DNA of 64,000 nt from Symbiodinium natans (lineage: Eukaryota; Sar; Dinophyceae; Suessiales; Symbiodiniaceae). The position numbers and the translations under genes are program-made. The notes under the pieces were generated by a model. That model was not told the origin of the DNA. It did no database searches and saw nothing but the letters and a program-made list of their open reading frames with translations. Every line of letters begins with the position of its first letter. The first letter of the stretch is position 1. This document shows, piece after piece, positions 61,220 to 64,000 of this stretch. The stretch is from positions 252,001-316,000 of the forward strand of contig CAJNDS010002470.1 in NCBI GenBank assembly GCA_905221605.1, given 5' to 3'.

Positions 61220-64000
61220 GGAGCCAGGTTCCTGTGCTTGCAGCTTGCACAAAGTTGCAAGTTGTTGGCCGAAGTGCCGTCCAATCTGTTGAAAAAGGGA
61301 AAGCATCAGCTCAAGTGGCGGAGTCGTTTTTTTGAAGGCACCAGGGGCACCATGGGGCACCATGGGGCCACTCCTCGCACTGGCTGCGATGACCAGCAGC
61401 ACCACTGCATTCACCATGCGGTACGAATCATCCTAAACCCTAAACCCTAAACCCTAAACCCTAAACCCTAAACCCTAAACCCTAAACCCTAAACCCTAAA
61501 CCCCCTAAACCTCAAGTCCTCTTCACCAGCACGGGAATCTGCTTAAAGACGGCAAGGCTTGTAAGACACGGTCGCAGCAGGCTGCGCTGACAGCGGCGGA
61601 GGCTTCCGTATTGTACACGCAGCTTCCGTTCATCAAGACGACCTTCTTTGCAGCTGAGCTGCATGGGGGGGGGGGGTTAGGGTTTAGGGTTTAGGGTTTA
61701 GGGTTTAGGGTTTAGGGTTTAGGGTTTAGGGTTTAGGGTAGAATCTTGCATGTTGCCAAAACGCCCAAATCCCAAGAGCTGTAAGGCCATCGGGGTTTAG
61801 AGTGCTGAACAATGGGGGTTTACGAAAATAGGGGACCCCCAATATAGATCCCCAAATAGTAAGATCCCCTTATGATAAGGACCCCAGCAAGGTACCGCGA
61901 CTGTCGCAAAGCTCTATTTTCCAGGGGGTTGAATATTAGGACCCTAAACCCTAAACCCTAAACCCTAAACCCTAAACCCTAAACCTGCATTGGTTTACCC
62001 TCAGGCAGAGAGGCGATTGGCTCAGGCCCATGCAGCTGCTGGAGAAGCAAAGTCCACTTCACGGTCCGGCCTTGGAAGGATGGGTTCAGAAGGTTTAGGG
62101 TTCAGGGTTTAGGGTTTAGGGTTTGGGGTTTAGGGTTGAGGGTTTAGGGTTTTGCCGGTTTAGGGCTTAGGGTTTCGGCGGTTTATGCAGTTTTGGGTCT
62201 AGGGTTTGGGGTTTAGGGGGGTTTAGGGGGGTTTAGGGGGGTTTAGGGGGGGTTTGCGTGTTTAAATTGCTCGGCTGCGTAGAGTGACGAGTCCGTGGGG
62301 TTCGTGAGCCTCACCTGGCCGAGGTGGAACATCAACTGCGCCCGGACGCCAAAGCAGCTCCTGTGCAAGGCCTGCTAAACCCTAAACCCTAAACCCTAAA
62401 CTCTAAACCCTAAACCCTACACCCTAAACCCTAAACCCTAAACCCTAAACCGGTGTTAGCTTCTATTGACATGGCCATCTCGACACAGCACCTTCATCGT
62501 CAGCTCGCCTGCTGCTGGCAGCTGTCCTCGCATTTGTGCCAAAATACTGGGAAACGACAGAAGAGCTGGTCAGGTTGGAACAGCGGATGCTGCCTACTGG
62601 GTGCCTCGTCAGGTTATAATCAACCTCAGCCGAGACAGAGGCAACTAAACCCTAAACCCTAAAAAGCCAATCTGCTGCAAAGTGCAGTTTGCCCTGTAAG
62701 GACGCTCTGCTAGAAGGACTAGCTGGCGCAAGCACCCCAGATGGGACAGCTGTCCAGCACCTTGAGACGATCTCAGGGATCTCAGGGCCCAGCATAGTTG
62801 CTGCCCAGGTTCTGGCTGTGCCGTCGGCTCTTTCGCTCGGAATTCTGAGTGACCCCGGCTATTGCGGATGCGTAGCATGCAGAACATGGCAGAGAGAGCG
62901 GTTTCTTCCAGCCTTGTTCCAGGCGACTCACATGGCCGAAAGCCTTTCCTCCAGCTGAAGGCAAGACTGCACGCCTCTGCAGACCCACACCCGTGCTGGG
63001 ATGTGCCTTCAATTGAAAATGTTGTTCTGCTGGCAGTTTTTGGGCAGAGGCCCTTGGTGATCATGGGTGGGTGGTAGTAGCTGTTTCTTCGTTCATGCCG
63101 GTTTCTTCTCCGAAAAGACGTCCCAGGCGCTGCTTAACGTTGTCCGCCTCTCAGACTGAGACCGGACTTGGGCTTTGGGTTAGGAAGTAGAAGCTTCTGA
63201 GGCAAGCGCGCTGCTGCTGCTCTCCGCCACACATGCAGGTCGGGTCCTTGAGGGAATTGGGAAGTTAGCACTGAAAACAACACCACTAAACCACAAAGCC
63301 TCCCTAAACCCTAAACCCTCAACCCTCAACCCTCAACCCTAAACAACCCTAGCCCACATTTCAGGTTCAAGCCTGTGGCCCTTTCTATGGGTGAATTCCA
63401 TGGATCACAGCATCGATGCTGCGGGCGTCGTGCTGGCGGTGCTTGCAGACCTCACCCAGGAGCAGTTCAACCTTTTCAAGTTGCTTGCTGGGTAAGGTTT
63501 AGGGTTTAGGGTTTAGGGTTTAGGGTTTAGGGTTTAGGGTTTAGGGTTTAGGGTTTATAGGATTTAGGGTTTAGGGTTTAGGGTTTAGGGTTCCATGTGC
63601 CGAACCTGCGTCACTTGTGGCGGCGAGGACCACAAAGCGGAGCGCTCCACGGCGCTTGGCATGCTGGGTACCTTTGTTGCAGGAGTGTCCCACCACGTCT
63701 GGGAGCATAGCGGGCGGCTATTTGCCAGTTTTTCTCATGATCATCATGAATCATGATTACATCTCTTACTATTACTACTATTACTTCTATGATTATTATT
63801 GTGCTTGTTATAGTATGTACTATACTGTAATACGGCCATGAACTTCCCTAAACCCCAAACCCTTAAACCCCAAACCCCAAACCCCAAACCCTAAACCCTA
63901 AACCCTAAACCCTGCTTATGCACGTAGGAGTTGCTTGCCTTTGCCTGGTCGTGGCTTCCACTTTGCCCAGCAGTACTGCAGCCCAGGTTGCAGCTCGGCA
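61220..64000 (+). CDS. Unrecognised gene, runs off the right edge
   Basis: Exons: 61220 to about 61291 (LQLAQSCKLLAEVPSNLLKK), 61530-61675 (QQAALTAAEASVLYTQLPFI), 62009-62090 (QLLEKQSPLHGPALEGWVQK), 62283-62369 (DESVGFVSLTWPRWNINC; GC donor), about 62480-62612 (LLLAAVLAFVPKYWETTEEL), 62688-62808 (KDALLEGLAGASTPDGTAVQ), 62883-63066 (AERAVSSSLVPGDSHGRK, IENVVLLAVFGQRPLVIM), 63365-63491 (SMDHSIDAAGVVLAVLADLT; donor GTAAGG) and 63589 to about 63660 (CAEPASLVAARTTKRSAP). A last partial exon begins near 63926. Phase carries through 61530-62369 and through 62612-63660. I cannot name the protein. It has hydrophobic helices, a GWVQK/WPRW block and no repeats. Reality of the gene is well supported, function unknown. 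Confidence 0.65.
61676..61740 (+). repeat. TTTAGGG array at an exon edge
   Basis: Nine units directly after a G run that follows the exon at 61530. The donor is placed at the GTTAGG where array and G run meet, which gives the phase needed by the next exon. Confidence 0.9.
61814..61912. mobile_element. Foldback-type element family B, copy 5
   Basis: GGGGGTTTACGAAAATAGGG at the left, CCCCCAATATAGATCCCCAA and AGTAAGATCCCC inside, and GTACCGCGACTGTCGCAAAG at the right. Confidence 0.85.
62091..62282 (+). other. Array-rich intron starting GTTTAG
   Basis: The donor AAG|GTTTAG is itself the first telomere-type unit. The first 170 bp are TTTAGGG, TTCAGGG and GGGGGTTTA units. The acceptor is GCGTAG. 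The flanking exons (ending EGWVQK and starting SDESVGF) join at phase 0. Confidence 0.6.
63492..63588 (+). other. 97-bp intron made of TTTAGGG repeats
   Basis: Starts GTAAGG, a consensus donor, continues as uninterrupted TTTAGGG units with one TATAGGA variant, and ends TTTAG|G. The left exon ends phase 2 and the right one starts with the single base needed, keeping the frame (KLLAG, then VPCAEPASL). Confidence 0.7.
63745..63840 (+). repeat. AT-rich triplet tract
   Basis: ATCATGA, ATTACTA and TATTATT words after the predicted exon at 63589. No coding support. Confidence 0.7.
63927..64000 (+). CDS. Partial exon at window edge
   Basis: After CACGTAG|G two frames are open (ELLAFAWSWLPLCPAVLQP and VACLCLVVASTLPSSTAAQ). 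A possible donor follows GCCCAG at about 63981. It would continue the gene that starts near 61220. Confidence 0.4.

Larger units (their letters stand above)
40..63915. repeat. Dispersed TTTAGGG/CCCTAAA telomere-type arrays
   Basis: More than fifty short arrays of the 7-bp unit TTTAGGG, or its complement CCCTAAA, are scattered through the window. They are usually 30-100 bp long and carry single-base variants such as TTCAGGG, TTTGGGG and CCCTTAAA. Clear arrays lie near 40-75, 3120-3178, 5317-5354, 7022-7070, 7142-7198, 8640-8680, 10252-10322, 11155-11203, 13818-13903, 14321-14420, 16865-16942, 17730-17813, 20672-20741, 21234-21282, 30396-30462, 38067-38127, 45972-46103, 49265-49360, 49975-50033, 61435-61503, 61676-61740, 62375-62450, 63492-63588 and 63880-63914. 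Both orientations occur without order, so this is not a chromosome end. Nearly all lie in predicted introns, often touching an exon border. Confidence 0.97.

Noticed and set aside
1-64000. tRNA, rRNA, spliced-leader RNA genes, bacterial operons
   Set aside because: I scanned by eye for tRNA A/B boxes, rRNA core motifs and the dinoflagellate spliced-leader core and saw none. A covariance-model search would be decisive.
1-64000. Land-plant origin, because TTTAGGG is also the plant telomere repeat
   Set aside because: Frequent GC and GA donors, tiny GC-rich exons, AG|G acceptors and one-way gene order fit dinoflagellates better. This remains inference until a protein phylogeny is made.

Overview
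The window reads as nuclear DNA of a dinoflagellate. That assignment is inference. It rests on TTTAGGG telomere-type repeats scattered on both strands, very small GC-rich exons in long introns, acceptors that are usually AG followed by G, donors that are GT, GC or GA, and every recognisable gene lying on the + strand. Most real exons lack an ATG and are 35-150 nt long. I found them by reading for AG|exon|GT/GC/GA islands, checking that the reading phase carries from one exon to the next, and looking for protein motifs. Exon borders are therefore predictions without transcript support.

Layout. Positions 1-3600 hold only weak ORFs, a CTG microsatellite and a few candidate exons. A PP2C-type phosphatase (PPTC7-like) lies at about 3655-6290. 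An unidentified gene or genes fills about 6680-10650; inside it, three phase-consistent exons are separated by a foldback transposon-like intron and by an intron of telomere repeat. An importin-beta type karyopherin starts at ATG 11081, and HEAT-like exons continue to about 39.6 kb. Whether these are one gene of about 28 kb or several is not proven. A degenerate intronless ORF island sits inside it at 15.5-16.9 kb. Unassigned exons occupy 40-44.2 kb. A complete-looking protein kinase domain, closest to Aurora, is spread over about 15 exons at 44.9-51.7 kb, with Pro/Ser-rich exons after it to 54.5 kb. A nucleotide-sugar/triose-phosphate transporter (SLC35/TPT type) covers about 56.5-61.0 kb. 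A further unknown gene runs from about 61.2 kb off the right edge.

The most interesting feature is the introns. Short foldback (MITE-like) elements of several families sit exactly at exon ends, and at least one has GT and AG at its own borders with open phase on both sides, as introner elements do. Other introns of 58-97 bp are almost entirely TTTAGGG repeat, so the telomere repeat itself seems to supply splice sites (GTTTAG and TTTAG|G). The genes have unrelated cellular roles (dephosphorylation, nuclear transport, cell-cycle type kinase, membrane transport). They share orientation and intron style, not a pathway. I saw no rRNA, tRNA, CRISPR array, bacterial promoter or terminator.
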